Assembly (NCBI GenBank): GCA_903922535.1 | Contig: CAIXUF010000997.1 | Span: forward strand, 1 to 5,584 | DNA length: 5,584 nt | Source of the DNA: Candidatus Hydrogenedentota bacterium | Lineage (GTDB): Bacteria > Hydrogenedentota > Hydrogenedentia > Hydrogenedentiales > CAITNO01 | Reading direction: 5' to 3' | In this document: positions 5,551 through 5,584 of the stretch, piece by piece | How positions within the stretch are numbered: position 1 is the stretch's first letter | How the letters are laid out: every line of letters begins with the position of its first letter | Translations under genes and position numbers: made by a program | The notes under the pieces: model-generated | What the model saw: only the letters and a program-made list of their open reading frames with translations | Database searches by the model: none | Told to the model about the DNA's origin: nothing

Positions 5551-5584
5551 ATGGCCACCTTGGAAACCAGATCTATATTCACGG
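5551..5584 (+). CDS. Possible start of next gene (3'-partial, 11 codons)
   Basis: ATG 5551 opens a frame reading MATLETRSIFT to the window edge with no stop. It is on the same strand as the large gene, 184 bp after its stop, with a good ribosome-binding-like stretch at a 5-base spacing. An in-frame GTG lies two codons upstream (5545) but overlaps the site. Too little is visible to name a product or even to be sure it is coding. Confidence 0.4.
   Translation, partial: MATLETRSIFT

Noticed and set aside
4365..5582. Minus-strand open frame of about 405 codons covering the 3' end and the intergenic gap
   Set aside because: Antisense to well-supported beta-helix, regulatory-like and sorting-tail coding sequence; its translation shows no recognisable domain and has the composition of a GC-rich shadow frame.

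Overview
The window is almost entirely one high-GC, plus-strand gene. It encodes at least 1785 residues of a giant, modular, repeat-rich exported surface protein. The reading frame is already open at the left edge (first whole codon at 3) and ends at the TAG at 5364-5366. The true N-terminus, including any signal peptide, lies upstream. Residue numbers below count the TTG at position 9 as residue 1. No enzyme, RNA gene, CRISPR array, transposon or phage gene is visible.

Layout of the protein, left to right: (1) four complete kelch/Asp-box-like beta-propeller blades plus part of one more (3-695); (2) one canonical InlB-type bacterial repeat (711-938); (3) eleven tandem copies of an 81-residue variant of that repeat, each exactly 243 bp with no length variation (939-3611); (4) a second canonical InlB-type repeat (3615-3830), which contains an 8-G homopolymer; (5) a Glu-Gly linker (3834-3896); (6) a Cys-bearing DxDxDG segment of calcium-binding, thrombospondin-type-3 style (3909-4157); (7) a right-handed beta-helix of DUF1565/pectate-lyase-like type (4158 to about 4910); (8) a carboxypeptidase-regulatory-like beta-sandwich (about 4929-5174); (9) a second Glu-Gly linker (5181-5243); (10) a C-terminal tail with Cys-x-Cys, a hydrophobic segment and a short basic end (5262-5363), which looks like a Cys-containing CTERM protein-sorting signal. 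After a 184-bp AT-richer gap, a Shine-Dalgarno-like stretch and an ATG at 5551 may start the next gene, of which only 11 codons are visible.

Organism: high GC, Glu-Gly linkers, DxDxDG repeats, DUF1565-like helices, InlB-like repeats and Cys-CTERM tails together fit uncultivated environmental bacteria of the PVC/Lentisphaerota/Hydrogenedentota kind. This is an inference from architecture and is only moderately supported. A Gram-negative envelope with a CTERM sorting system is the likeliest setting.

Inferred role: a long extracellular stalk (the InlB-like array) separates a propeller head from a C-terminal calcium-stabilised helix that is tethered to the envelope. Adhesion or carbohydrate/particle binding is plausible but not shown. 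The most notable signals are the length-invariant, graded repeat array, the poly-G tract where a one-base slip in either direction would remove the whole C-terminal anchor half, and the G-quadruplex-capable DNA of both linkers.
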